Source of the DNA: Legionella_C sp048541585 | Lineage (GTDB): Bacteria > Pseudomonadota > Gammaproteobacteria > Legionellales > Legionellaceae | Assembly: GCF_048541585.1 (NCBI RefSeq) | Contig: NZ_CP183303.1 | Coordinates: forward strand, 2,728,001-2,792,000 | DNA: 64,000 bases | Reading direction: 5' to 3' | Part shown: positions 33,719 to 42,041 of the stretch, one piece after another | How the letters are laid out: the number at the start of each line of letters is the position of its first letter | Position numbering within the stretch: the stretch's first letter is position 1 | The notes under the pieces: generated by a model | Databases searched by the model: none | What the model saw: the letters and a program-made list of their open reading frames with translations, nothing else | Told to the model about the DNA's origin: nothing | Made by a program: the position numbers and the translations under genes

Positions 33719-33820
33719 TGCAATTAATAATGTCCTCTCCATTGGAATTGAAGGTAAAAAATATAACTTTTATCTGGACCTCTGCTAAAATAATAGCTAT
33801 TCCCTTTGTTAAAAAAAACT

Positions 33821-34516
33821 ATGATTACAATACGTAAAAGCCAAGATAGAGGGCGTAGTCAATTTAGTTGGCTCAATAGCTATCATACTTTTTCTTTTGC
33901 TAATTATTATGACCCACAATTTATGGGATTTGGCCATTTGCGTGTTATTAATGAAGATACAGTGGCACCAGGCTACGGTTTTGGTAAGCATCCACATCAT
34001 AACATGGAAATTATTTCCTATGTTGTATCAGGTGCTTTAGAGCATAAAGACAGTATGGGTAATGGCTCTGTCATAAAACCTGGCGAGATTCAGAAAATGT
34101 CAGCCGGTACGGGTATAGAACATAGCGAATATAATCCATCCACAACAGAACCGCTACATTTCCTGCAAATTTGGATTATTCCCGCTAAACAACAATTACC
34201 GCCTGATTATAGCCAAAAAGTGATTAACAAAGAAGCAAATAAACTTCTTTTGATTGGCTCTCCAGAGGAAACTAAACACGCTATTAAAATTAATCAAAAT
34301 ATTAACTTCTTTGCTGCTTATCTTAACGCCAACCATACTATCAAGCATAATTTTAGCTCTAATAGAATAGGATGGCTGCAACTTATAAAGGGTAAAATTA
34401 CCTTAAATAATGAATTGTTAAATTTAGGAGATGGAGCTGCAATCTTCAAAGAAGATTCAATAACTATTACCTGCCTAGAAGAGGCTGAGTTACTTTTGTT
34501 TGATTTAGAAGCCTAA
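33821..34516 (+). CDS. Pirin-family protein (YhhW-like)
   Basis: 231 residues from ATG 33821 (an in-frame TTG at 33806 would add five). Bicupin pirin with metal ligands H57, H59, H101 and E103 in HPHHNMEI and IEHSEYNPS. Length and sequence follow E. coli YhhW, a quercetin dioxygenase in vitro whose physiological substrate is unclear. There is no clear ribosome binding site. Confidence 0.93.
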   Translation: MITIRKSQDRGRSQFSWLNSYHTFSFANYYDPQFMGFGHLRVINEDTVAPGYGFGKHPHHNMEIISYVVSGALEHKDSMGNGSVIKPGEIQKMSAGTGIEHSEYNPSTTEPLHFLQIWIIPAKQQLPPDYSQKVINKEANKLLLIGSPEETKHAIKINQNINFFAAYLNANHTIKHNFSSNRIGWLQLIKGKITLNNELLNLGDGAAIFKEDSITITCLEEAELLLFDLEA

Positions 34517-34574
34517 CTCGAAGATAAAGGCCAATCCTACCCAGCCAACACATAGCAATTAATTTTGCTAACTC

Positions 34575-34717
34575 TAGACCCTTTACATAATCTATTTATT
34601 TTGCCTGAGTGCAAGGCGCAAGGGTTTTGAGGAGCGGAGTTTACATAGAGTAAATGAGCACCGGAGAAACCTTTGCAACACAGCAATCGCGTAAAATAAA
34701 TAGGTTAGACAGGTCTA
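34575..34717. repeat. 143-bp inverted-repeat element (copy 3)
   Basis: It starts TAGACC and ends GGTCTA. The interior (gagtgcaaggcgcaagg..., gtaaatgagcaccggagaaac, ttgcaacacagcaatcg) closely matches the copy at 37898-38043 and shares the tacat-agtaaatgagca core with the others. Its right end overlaps the last codons of the DUF1622 gene. Confidence 0.85.
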
Positions 34718-35067
34718 ATGGGTTTTTCTTCCATTGCACTAATAGAATTTATTTCACGATTTAAGGTATAACTTAAAACGGTTCGAATTAGAACGATAAT
34801 TGCTACAATGCCTATTGTATAGTAATCAGGTGCTGTTGTTGTGCTAATTAAGTCAGCAGCAACAATAAATTCTAAGCCTAATGTAAGCACGCGTCCTAAG
34901 CTTAAGCGAATGTGGTTAATATCAAATGTAGTTGGCCTTATCAAAGAGGTCACAGCATAATAAATATAACGGCTCAATGCTATTAAAACTCCTATTAAAA
35001 TAACCATAACGCCACATACCGAAATACTATGTTGAATGAAAACGAGCACTGCATGAAAGTTATCCAT
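34705..35067 (-). CDS. DUF1622 membrane protein
   Basis: 120 residues with three hydrophobic helices (about 8-30, 55-75, 82-100) and the family hallmark RLSLGRVLTLGLEFIVAADLI. Function unknown. The last three residues (RPV) and the stop codon are encoded by the terminal repeat of the element at 34575-34717, and a second element ends upstream of its promoter region (35107-35250). The original C-terminus may have been replaced by the insertion. Confidence 0.9.
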   Translation of the reverse strand: MDNFHAVLVFIQHSISVCGVMVILIGVLIALSRYIYYAVTSLIRPTTFDINHIRLSLGRVLTLGLEFIVAADLISTTTAPDYYTIGIVAIIVLIRTVLSYTLNREINSISAMEEKPIRPV

Positions 35068-35106
35068 CTTATTATCCTTACTAATAAATAACCTAATTTT
35101 TTAGAT

Positions 35107-35250
35107 TAGACCCCTTTCCAAACTGGCAGTAATGAGACAAGGTCAGTTGAAAAAAAGCTGAAAAAGCGCAGTGTACATGAAGTACATGAGCATTTTGAAG
35201 ACTTTTTTCGGCTAAAATTGGCCATTAATGCTAGTTTGGAAAGAGGTCTA
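35107..35250. repeat. 144-bp inverted-repeat element (copy 4)
   Basis: TAGACCCCTTTCCAAACTGGCA at the left is mirrored, with small differences, by gctagtttggaaagaggtcta at the right. The interior has gcgcagtgtacatgaagtac followed by atgagcattttgaag, a variant of the core in copies 1 and 2. It ends 10 bp before the stop codon of the LRR gene. Confidence 0.85.
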
Positions 35251-35259
35251 TTAAGTAAT

Positions 35260-36489
35260 CTAGAGATTAAAGCTTAGCTCTTTAGTACTAGTTATCCTTT
35301 TAAGAGGTGTGTATTGTGGGTAACGCTTTATATCTTCCCAAGGCGAATTGGACAATTGACTTAATTCATCTAAAAGAAAACAAGCTAATGAATTAGTATA
35401 AAATCGCGTACTTGGTTGGTCTAAAAAATTATTGATAGTGGTAACTGTGTTATCAAGCGTTACACAATCATCTAAATCTTGGCGTAATTTTTTTGCCGTC
35501 TCGTAACCAAATTGCCCATGACCGAAACTCATAAAAAAACTCTCATAACCACGGGCTTTTTTAATATTTGTTTTATCCTGTGCCCAAAGCAAATAATTTT
35601 CAATGCCTTGTTTAGCAGCGTTAATAATTAGACCTTTCTGTAAATTTAACTGATGAAGACTTACTAATTTTGCTATAGTTTGGTCAGGAAAAATTTTGCC
35701 TATTTGCTTATCAACTAACTGTTGATTGGTTAAGTTATTTTGTGAGGGCAATAATTGCGCCAAAATAGCATAAGTAATATCTAGAGGTAGTTTATATTGA
35801 AGATGTATAGAGCATATAGGCAATAAAGCCCTTAAAAAAGATGCTTCGCCATTATGAGCTAAATCAAGGCGACCATTTTGTTCATAAGGTAATAAAGCAT
35901 TTAATAATTCATCACGTTGTTGTAACGATTTAAAATTAAATAGTTGATTAGAAGTTAAATCAATTGACTTTATTGTACTTGGAATAACTTCTATAAGCGC
36001 GCTTAACTCAGTAGTTGTTTTTAAATAAAAATTATTATTACTTAAATTTAATGAGTTTAAGTGGGCGGGTAGCACTTTAAGAGCTTGTAATAGCTCCAAA
36101 AAATCGCCACTGCCAAGGCTATTCTGACTTAAATTAAGTGAAAGAACAGTAGGAGGAATGGCTGGCAGAGCCTGGGATAAATCGCAGCCCATACTTTCAC
36201 AAAAGCTTTTAAAAAATAATCCTAAGTCATTTACAGTTTTTGGAAGAGCTACAAAAGCTTGCGCTAACTCATCGCCTGAATGTTTAATAGTATTATTTAA
36301 CTGTAAATCAAGCCTCGTAACTGTAGCTGGAATGACTGCAAATAGTTCTGCCAAATCAGTACCAGAAATTGCGCCAAAATCATCTAAATCTAAATCAATT
36401 ACAGTTAAATCAGCTGGTATATCTCTAATTGCTTGCAGTTTTTGTGGCCATGTTAATAGTTTAAAATGATAACGCTTAAACTTAGACAT
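35260..36489 (-). CDS. Leucine-rich-repeat protein, effector candidate
   Basis: 409 residues. Residues 25-200 contain about five LRRs of 30-37 residues with the pattern (I/L)P.(T/D)(V/L)..L(D/N)L..N (IPATVTRLDLQLNN; IPPTVLSLNLSQNS; LPAHLNSLNLSNNN; IPSTIKSIDLTSNQ). The second half is helical and unrelated to known domains. LRR proteins of this form are common among Legionella Dot/Icm substrates. There is no signal peptide, and the C-terminus TSTKELSFNL has the hydrophobic penultimate residues often seen in such substrates (weak evidence). AGGAG precedes ATG 36489. Confidence 0.8.
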   Translation of the reverse strand: MSKFKRYHFKLLTWPQKLQAIRDIPADLTVIDLDLDDFGAISGTDLAELFAVIPATVTRLDLQLNNTIKHSGDELAQAFVALPKTVNDLGLFFKSFCESMGCDLSQALPAIPPTVLSLNLSQNSLGSGDFLELLQALKVLPAHLNSLNLSNNNFYLKTTTELSALIEVIPSTIKSIDLTSNQLFNFKSLQQRDELLNALLPYEQNGRLDLAHNGEASFLRALLPICSIHLQYKLPLDITYAILAQLLPSQNNLTNQQLVDKQIGKIFPDQTIAKLVSLHQLNLQKGLIINAAKQGIENYLLWAQDKTNIKKARGYESFFMSFGHGQFGYETAKKLRQDLDDCVTLDNTVTTINNFLDQPSTRFYTNSLACFLLDELSQLSNSPWEDIKRYPQYTPLKRITSTKELSFNL

Positions 36490-36655
36490 CCTTAATCTCC
36501 TTTTAATAGAGCTCTAATTTAACATCAATCGTGTAGTTAACAACTTTCCCGCCATGCCCGCTTTTAATTCAAAAAAACTATTTATTAAGCAAAATCTATT
36601 GTCATAAAGAATTTTAATCTTTACTATCTGAAAGAAATTATTATAAGAGTTGTTT

Positions 36656-37045
36656 ATGTTAAGATTTAATAAGTTTAAAAATTATTTTTTAGGTATTACT
36701 CTATTTAGTGTTGCCTTAGGCCCTATTTTTGCTGCCCCTAATGTAAAGAAGGCAACAAACTCAGCTAAGTTAACTATAAATTACAAAGCAGACTCCATTG
36801 TTAATTTGCCTGATAATCAAGGAACTCTCTTAAAAGGAAAGGTAAATATTAATATCAATCAGTTTATGCAACTTTCAGCCGATAAGGTTTTAATTAAATT
36901 TTTCGATAATAAAAGCAAAGCTATTCACGAATTCATTATATTTGGGGAAGGCACCTTAAAGGATAAACAAAGCATTAGCCATTTTAAAAATGGGGTCTAT
37001 AACCCTAAAAGTAAAAAACTTATGGCTGAGAAGATTTGGCGGTAA
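36656..37045 (+). CDS. Small exported protein, LptA/OstA-like
   Basis: 129 residues from ATG 36656 (AAGAG upstream; an in-frame TTG at 36650 is less likely). Signal peptide ends near FAA-PNV. The mature part, KADSIVNLPDNQGTLLKGKV then ININQFMQLSADKVLIKF, follows the 'A....(Y).....(L)(S/T)GNV.....(L)..A(D)(K/R)V' beta repeats of OstA/LptA-type periplasmic domains. A role in the envelope is likely; it is shorter than LptA (about 180) and is probably a paralogue. Confidence 0.6.
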   Translation: MLRFNKFKNYFLGITLFSVALGPIFAAPNVKKATNSAKLTINYKADSIVNLPDNQGTLLKGKVNININQFMQLSADKVLIKFFDNKSKAIHEFIIFGEGTLKDKQSISHFKNGVYNPKSKKLMAEKIWR

Positions 37046-37148
37046 AATCTAACTCCTCCTAATAGAAAACAGAGGTTAGAGACTACTGCAACGCCCTATT
37101 ACCATACTAGAGATTATATTAGATACAGACAATAACAATCTATCATAA

Positions 37149-37196
37149 CTAGTTTTAGTTTTAATTTTTACTATACTAAATTAAAACTAAAACTAG
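37149..37196. promoter_or_regulatory. Perfect 19-bp inverted repeat before DJ-1/PfpI gene
   Basis: CTAGTTTTAGTTTTAATTT (37149-37167) and its exact complement (37178-37196) flank a 10-base spacer. The right arm ends directly before the ribosome binding site AGGGAAGGA of the gene at 37209. It could be an mRNA hairpin that occludes initiation or a regulator site. Confidence 0.7.
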
Positions 37197-37208
37197 GGAA
37201 GGATTGAT

Positions 37209-37763
37209 ATGAACCAATTACATAATATGAAGGTTGCTATTCTTGTAGCTAATGGATTTGAGCAAATTGAATTAGAGAAACCACGGCAAGCTTTAGAAAA
37301 AGCAGGTGCGCAAACCGTCTTAGTTTCACCAGAAAAAGAAAAAGTTCAAGGCTGGAATCATGACGAGAAAGGTGATTATTTTGATGTCGATCTTAGTCTA
37401 GATGATGCTAAAGCAGACGATTTTGATGCCCTACTTTTACCTGGCGGTGTTCAAAATCCAGATCACTTACGTACTTTAGATAAGGCTGTTTCTTTTGTTA
37501 AAGAAATAGCTGGTCAAAAAAAGCCAATTGCAGCTATATGTCATGGTCCATGGTTGCTAATTAATGCTGATGTTGCGCCTAAACATAAATTAACTTCTTG
37601 GCCTTCATTAGAAGCGGATCTAAAGAATGCTGGTGCTCAATGGGTAAATGAAACAGTGGTAGTCGATAAAGAATTGGTTACTAGCCGAAAGCCTGATGAT
37701 ATTCCAAAATTCAATGAAGCAATGCTTGGTTTATTTGAATCTTGTATTAAAGATAAACGGTAA
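37209..37763 (+). CDS. DJ-1/PfpI-family protein (type-1 glutamine amidotransferase fold)
   Basis: 184 residues. The nucleophile elbow AAIC111HGPWLL with H112 and the early Glu (E18/E21 region) match PfpI/YhbO-type members, described as proteases, glyoxalases or deglycases. DALLLPGG is the conserved strand before the elbow. AGGGAAGGA is upstream and follows the 19-bp inverted repeat. Probably stress-linked; the exact activity cannot be told. Confidence 0.9.
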   Translation: MNQLHNMKVAILVANGFEQIELEKPRQALEKAGAQTVLVSPEKEKVQGWNHDEKGDYFDVDLSLDDAKADDFDALLLPGGVQNPDHLRTLDKAVSFVKEIAGQKKPIAAICHGPWLLINADVAPKHKLTSWPSLEADLKNAGAQWVNETVVVDKELVTSRKPDDIPKFNEAMLGLFESCIKDKR

Positions 37764-37897
37764 ATATGAAATTCAGGTTAATCTATTAGCTAAGCCTTTG
37801 CTTGTAAATTAACTTTATTGGTCAGTATACAGCTTAGTATGACAAATAACCTAGGCTGTTAAACTATAATTAACTATTTAATTTCCATTAATGATAT

Positions 37898-38043
37898 TAG
37901 ACCTCTTGCATACTCTGTTTATTTTGTGTGAGTGCAAAGCGCAAAGGTTTTGAGAAGCAGAATTTACATGGCGTAAATGAGCACCGGAGAAACCCTTGCA
38001 ACACAGCAATCGTGTGCAATAAACAGGTTATCCGAGAGGTCTA
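37898..38043. repeat. 146-bp inverted-repeat element (copy 5)
   Basis: TAGACCTCTTGCATA at the left and GAGAGGTCTA at the right. The interior is nearly the same as copy 3 (gagtgcaaagcgcaaagg, gtaaatgagcaccggagaaac, ttgcaacacagcaatcg). It ends two bases before the stop codon of the MBL gene. Confidence 0.85.
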
Positions 38044-38045
38044 TT

Positions 38046-38870
38046 TTATTGATAAAACTTTAATTCGCTAGCATCATGACTACAAAAAATTTCTATCTGC
38101 GCTTTATTATTTAAATAAAGCGCTCGTAATTTATCCTGATTCTTAAATCTTAATTCTCTATCGGCTTCCATCATCCACTGATAAAAGCGAACTCCTAGCG
38201 GACAAATACGTTGTTGATTTTTTATTTCTTGATGATAAAAATAAGCATCTCCTGCATGAAGTAACCAACCTTTATCAGTATTTATGGCAATACCAGCATG
38301 TCCTAGCGTGTGTCCTGCTAAAGGAATATATAATAAATCAGGTAAATTTAATAAAGAGTGAACGCCACTAAATTCAAACCACTGCTCGCCTCCTTCGGGA
38401 TAAAATTGCCACTTTTTAACTTCATCCCATTGTTGATTTTGGTAACGCTTTCTATCAATAAATCGTTTTTTATGTTGAGTTGCCTCTTTTTCAGCTTGCA
38501 TAACATGTATGGTCGCGTTGGGAAAATCTTCAATACCACCTGCGTGATCAAAATCAAGATGCGTTAAAATAATGTGCTCTACATCAGTAGGAGAAAAGCC
38601 TAGCTTTTTAATTTGGTTAATCGCTGTATCATTAACATTAAATTGAATACGATTTAAATAAATAAAAAATGGACTTATTCGTTGTTTAGGATTTGCTATA
38701 TCTCTTTCACCAAAACCGGTGTCAATCAATATAAGCCCTTGATTAGTTTCAATTAATAAGCAATGACAAGTTAGATGTGCGTATAACCCCGAACTATTGC
38801 CGTCAAATACCTTACCCCCTAGTGGGCACATACAACCACAGTTAATATGATGTATACGAGCACTGTCCAT
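38046..38870 (-). CDS. MBL-fold metallo-hydrolase (lactonase-like)
   Basis: 274 residues. The metal motif reads THLDFDHAGG, a variant of HxHxDH with Asp in the second position that occurs in part of the family; AGHTLGHAGI and LLHAGDAYF supply the further His and Asp ligands. The overall layout (CHCLLIETNQGLILIDTGFG) is that of AHL-lactonase-like and related hydrolases. The substrate is unknown. Confidence 0.85.
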   Translation of the reverse strand: MDSARIHHINCGCMCPLGGKVFDGNSSGLYAHLTCHCLLIETNQGLILIDTGFGERDIANPKQRISPFFIYLNRIQFNVNDTAINQIKKLGFSPTDVEHIILTHLDFDHAGGIEDFPNATIHVMQAEKEATQHKKRFIDRKRYQNQQWDEVKKWQFYPEGGEQWFEFSGVHSLLNLPDLLYIPLAGHTLGHAGIAINTDKGWLLHAGDAYFYHQEIKNQQRICPLGVRFYQWMMEADRELRFKNQDKLRALYLNNKAQIEIFCSHDASELKFYQ

Positions 38871-39235
38871 TTTATAGTTCCTTCTATTAAATAAATTTGC
38901 TAACTAATTATTTACTTTGCGCAAAATAAAGTAAAAGCAACAACGCTATATCTAGCTTCTTACTTCATATTGATAGCGTCCTGTAGTTCGTTTCCTAGCC
39001 CTAGCGTGCTAATAGATGCTAGGCAATTAGGTGCAAGAGAGCAGTGGAACATTAAAGAGTTTTAAATTTAACTTAATTAAATACGCCCTCCTCCATTAGA
39101 ATAGACTACATTTTTAGATATTTGTAAAAAAAAAGAACATGTTGATAGTGAGTTAAAGCAATAAGGAATTTGTTATACTTAGAAATTAAAAGACTCTTTA
39201 CGGATTAAGGTAGCAAATAGTATGCAGAGGACGCC
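38871..39235. other. Intergenic region between divergent genes
   Basis: 365 bp, AT-rich. Near the right end is a five-codon frame ATG CAG AGG ACG CCT TGA (39222-39239) whose stop overlaps the TTG start of the next gene. No other feature seen. Confidence 0.45.
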
Positions 39236-40306
39236 TTGAAAATTTTCCTATTATTTTTTCTAATATACAAAGCAGTTTGGTTAGAAATTGAAGACACGTT
39301 TCAATCGGCTTGTCTTATCAAGCGAGCTGACAGTAGTTTTCTCCAACTCTATCAAGATCAGCAAAAGCTCTCTATAGCGGACTGGCAGTCATTGTTTAAA
39401 CGCGCACACAAGCTAGGTATAAACCATATTATTATTCAATGGAGTACATATAATGATTTAGCTTTTTATCCACTAAATAACTACCAGAGTAATGATGTTT
39501 TAGCGAAAATTATTCGCGCTGCTAAACAAGAGCATTTAACCCTTGCCATAGGACTAAATTATGATCAAACGTTTTGGCAAGCGCTTAACAGCACGGATCA
39601 AGAACTTAAAAATTACCTAGATAAACACTATCAAATGCAACAAACCTCCCTACCTTCGCTAGTTGATTTTATTGCAAGTGTTGATAGTACAGGAGACACC
39701 GTAACAAGCTGGTATATCACGGATGAACTTGATGATTTAAATTGGCAAACTGCTAATCGACGTAACCTTTTAAAAGCCTATCTAGATAATTTAATCCGCC
39801 TACTTAAACAACAAAAACCAAACTGGCCCATTGCTATTTCTATCTTTGCTTCAGGCCAGGTAAACCAAACGCAGATAGAAAGTTTTTATCATTTTCTTTT
39901 TCATGATACGGCCGTAGATAAATTTTTACTCCAAGATAGTATTGGTACAAAGAAATTAACTTTAACTGAACTTAAAGATTATTTGGCAATTGTTGCTAAA
40001 ACATTACAAGCGAGTCAGCGCCAATTTGCAGTTATTATTGAGCTTTTCATAGAAGACAGTAAACAAAATGTATTTGTAAGTGCACCACCTGACTTAGTAA
40101 CAGCGCAGTTATCGTTAGCTACTAAATATAGCACGACTAACCCTATCTTATTTTCATTTTTTTCTTACGTATTGCCTAGTGAGAAGCTTGATAACCAGGC
40201 ACTTTATACTTTTTGGCAAGCAAAAACTAAGGATTGTAGCTCGTTATTAACGTTTATTATTGATTATCTTAGCCATCCAGCACCTATAAAAATTATTTCT
40301 CTATAA
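39236..40306 (+). CDS. DUF4434-like TIM-barrel protein
   Basis: 356 residues. The start is TTG 39236 with AGAGG close upstream. The first 16 residues are hydrophobic (MKIFLLFFLIYKAVWL), a possible signal peptide. The body, with KLGINHIIIQWSTYNDLAFYP, TLAIGLNYDQTFW, SWYITDELDDLNW and WPIAISIFASG, has the strand-helix rhythm and the conserved acidic EL.D motif of DUF4434/glycosidase-like TIM barrels. A glycan-related role is likely but unproven. Confidence 0.65.
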   Translation: MKIFLLFFLIYKAVWLEIEDTFQSACLIKRADSSFLQLYQDQQKLSIADWQSLFKRAHKLGINHIIIQWSTYNDLAFYPLNNYQSNDVLAKIIRAAKQEHLTLAIGLNYDQTFWQALNSTDQELKNYLDKHYQMQQTSLPSLVDFIASVDSTGDTVTSWYITDELDDLNWQTANRRNLLKAYLDNLIRLLKQQKPNWPIAISIFASGQVNQTQIESFYHFLFHDTAVDKFLLQDSIGTKKLTLTELKDYLAIVAKTLQASQRQFAVIIELFIEDSKQNVFVSAPPDLVTAQLSLATKYSTTNPILFSFFSYVLPSEKLDNQALYTFWQAKTKDCSSLLTFIIDYLSHPAPIKIISL

Positions 40307-40360
40307 ATTTAGTCTACTTCTGTTTAAAATCATAAACTTAGCTATTTATTTAAGGTAATT

Positions 40361-40927
40361 ATGATCAAACGTTGCCCATGGCCGCTCGAAAATAAACCTG
40401 ACTACCAGCTCTATCATGATGAGGAGTGGGGTATCCCGGTACATAACGACTACAAGCACTTTGAAATGCTAGTATTAGAAGGAGCACAAGCCGGCTTAAA
40501 CTGGTATACCATTCTTAAGCGACGTGAAGCTTATCGCCAAACCTTTAAAAATTTTGATCCAGTTCAAGTAGCACAAATGACTGATGCTGAGCTTGCTGCG
40601 ATTTTAGCAACAGGAAATATTATTCGGAATCGGCTAAAAGTATTCTCCGTGCGTAAGAATGCATCGGTATTTATAAACATTCAAAAAGAATTTCAAAGCT
40701 TTGATACCTATGTATGGCAGTTTGTTGGTGGCGAACCTAAGATTAACCGCCCTAAAACTATGCAGGATGTTCCAGCATTTACGGCAGAATCAGATGCTTT
40801 ATCTAAAAATTTAAAAAAACGAGGTATGAGCTTTGTAGGCTCTACTATTATTTATGCTTATATGCAGGCTATTGGCATGGTTAATGATCATATTCAAGAT
40901 TGCTTTTTATGCCCTGCTATAGCTTAG
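40361..40927 (+). CDS. tag: DNA-3-methyladenine glycosylase I
   Basis: 188 residues. The N-terminal RCPWPLENKPDYQLYHDEEWG and EGAQAGLNWYTILKRREAYR are characteristic of Tag; Cys4 and the C-terminal H-x(3)-C-x-x-C (HIQDCFLC) form its zinc site. It removes 3-methyladenine from alkylated DNA. AAGG is upstream; it is monocistronic. Confidence 0.96.
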   Translation: MIKRCPWPLENKPDYQLYHDEEWGIPVHNDYKHFEMLVLEGAQAGLNWYTILKRREAYRQTFKNFDPVQVAQMTDAELAAILATGNIIRNRLKVFSVRKNASVFINIQKEFQSFDTYVWQFVGGEPKINRPKTMQDVPAFTAESDALSKNLKKRGMSFVGSTIIYAYMQAIGMVNDHIQDCFLCPAIA

Positions 40928-40963
40928 GCTGTGGCAAAATATACTTTTCTAAAATTTAAAAAA

Positions 40964-41965
40964 TTATGAAGCAAATGGCGTTATAAAAAACAAACCTATT
41001 AAAAATAGAATATAAAATAAACCAATTGATGCCAGCCTAGAAGCTGTTAAACCACCTCTTTTAAGCATTAAGTAGATTATTAAAATAGCTAACAGTGTAA
41101 GGAATGCGCCCCAAAGTGATTCGCCATTTAATAACCAGGGTGTAAACAATAATCCAAGTCCACTAGGAATGGTAGCTTGAATCATCATAGCCCCACTTAT
41201 ATTGGCTAAAGCTAATAGGTGTTTGCCTTGGCGCACCCAAATAAATGCATTCATAATTTCAGGCAGTTCAGTAGCTATCGGGCTTAACAGTAAAGCAACA
41301 AGCTGCGAAGATAAACCTAACCAGGGGCCAATTGTTTCTAATTGATAAACGAAAATTTGTGAACTAATAAAAACAACGACTAAGGCTAAAACCGTTTGCA
41401 AAATTATCCAATAAGTTGCGGGATTAGTTTCATTAGGCTTTATTTTTAATGCTTCTAAAAAATCTAGGTGTTCAGGGTCATCTTCACCTGTCATTTCTTG
41501 GCGAACATAGAGTCCATAAGCAATAAAAAAAGCTAATCCTAACCATGGTTTCCAACTAAAAACAAGCATTCCTAAAACGATTTTAACGATAAAAATAATC
41601 ATAAACCAAAGCTGATCATGGCTTAAGCGGCGCTCACCAACTGAGTTTAAAAGTTTATTATGATATTTTTTGACTAATACAAAGGTTAATCCAACAACGC
41701 TATAAGCAATGGTCGCTAAAACTAACGGGCCACCAATTGCTGTACCGATACCAATTTCTTTTGTGGTTGAATTACTACCTAAAACGACTGCCACAAAAGT
41801 AACGATACTTTCTGGCAGAGCTGTACCAAAGGCTGCTAAAATAGTGCCTGTAGCATTCTTAGTGACATTAAATCGTCTACCAAACCATTCAATCCCGTTA
41901 ACAAAATATTCACAGGAAAAATAAATAGCAATTGCAGAGACAAGAAGTAGTAGTAAAGGCAACAT
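40964..41965 (-). CDS. Sodium/calcium exchanger-family protein (CaCA)
   Basis: 333 residues with ten or eleven membrane helices. The two inverted alpha repeats are visible: AAFGTALPESIVTF and LLSPIATELPEIMNAF, both with the ion-binding Pro-Glu. An acidic loop (GEDDPEHLDFLEA) separates the halves. Probable cation antiporter; the ion is not certain. Confidence 0.88.
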   Translation of the reverse strand: MLPLLLLLVSAIAIYFSCEYFVNGIEWFGRRFNVTKNATGTILAAFGTALPESIVTFVAVVLGSNSTTKEIGIGTAIGGPLVLATIAYSVVGLTFVLVKKYHNKLLNSVGERRLSHDQLWFMIIFIVKIVLGMLVFSWKPWLGLAFFIAYGLYVRQEMTGEDDPEHLDFLEALKIKPNETNPATYWIILQTVLALVVVFISSQIFVYQLETIGPWLGLSSQLVALLLSPIATELPEIMNAFIWVRQGKHLLALANISGAMMIQATIPSGLGLLFTPWLLNGESLWGAFLTLLAILIIYLMLKRGGLTASRLASIGLFYILFLIGLFFITPFAS

Positions 41966-42041
41966 TAACTGATTAATAAAATTTCTGATAGGCTAATAGA
42001 TACTCTGTCTTCTGACGCTTTTTGCATACTAATCCCTTGCT

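Noticed and set aside
38358..38567. Overlapping frames in both directions within the MBL hydrolase gene
   Set aside because: They fall in the conserved metal-site region of the hydrolase and show no independent coding signs.
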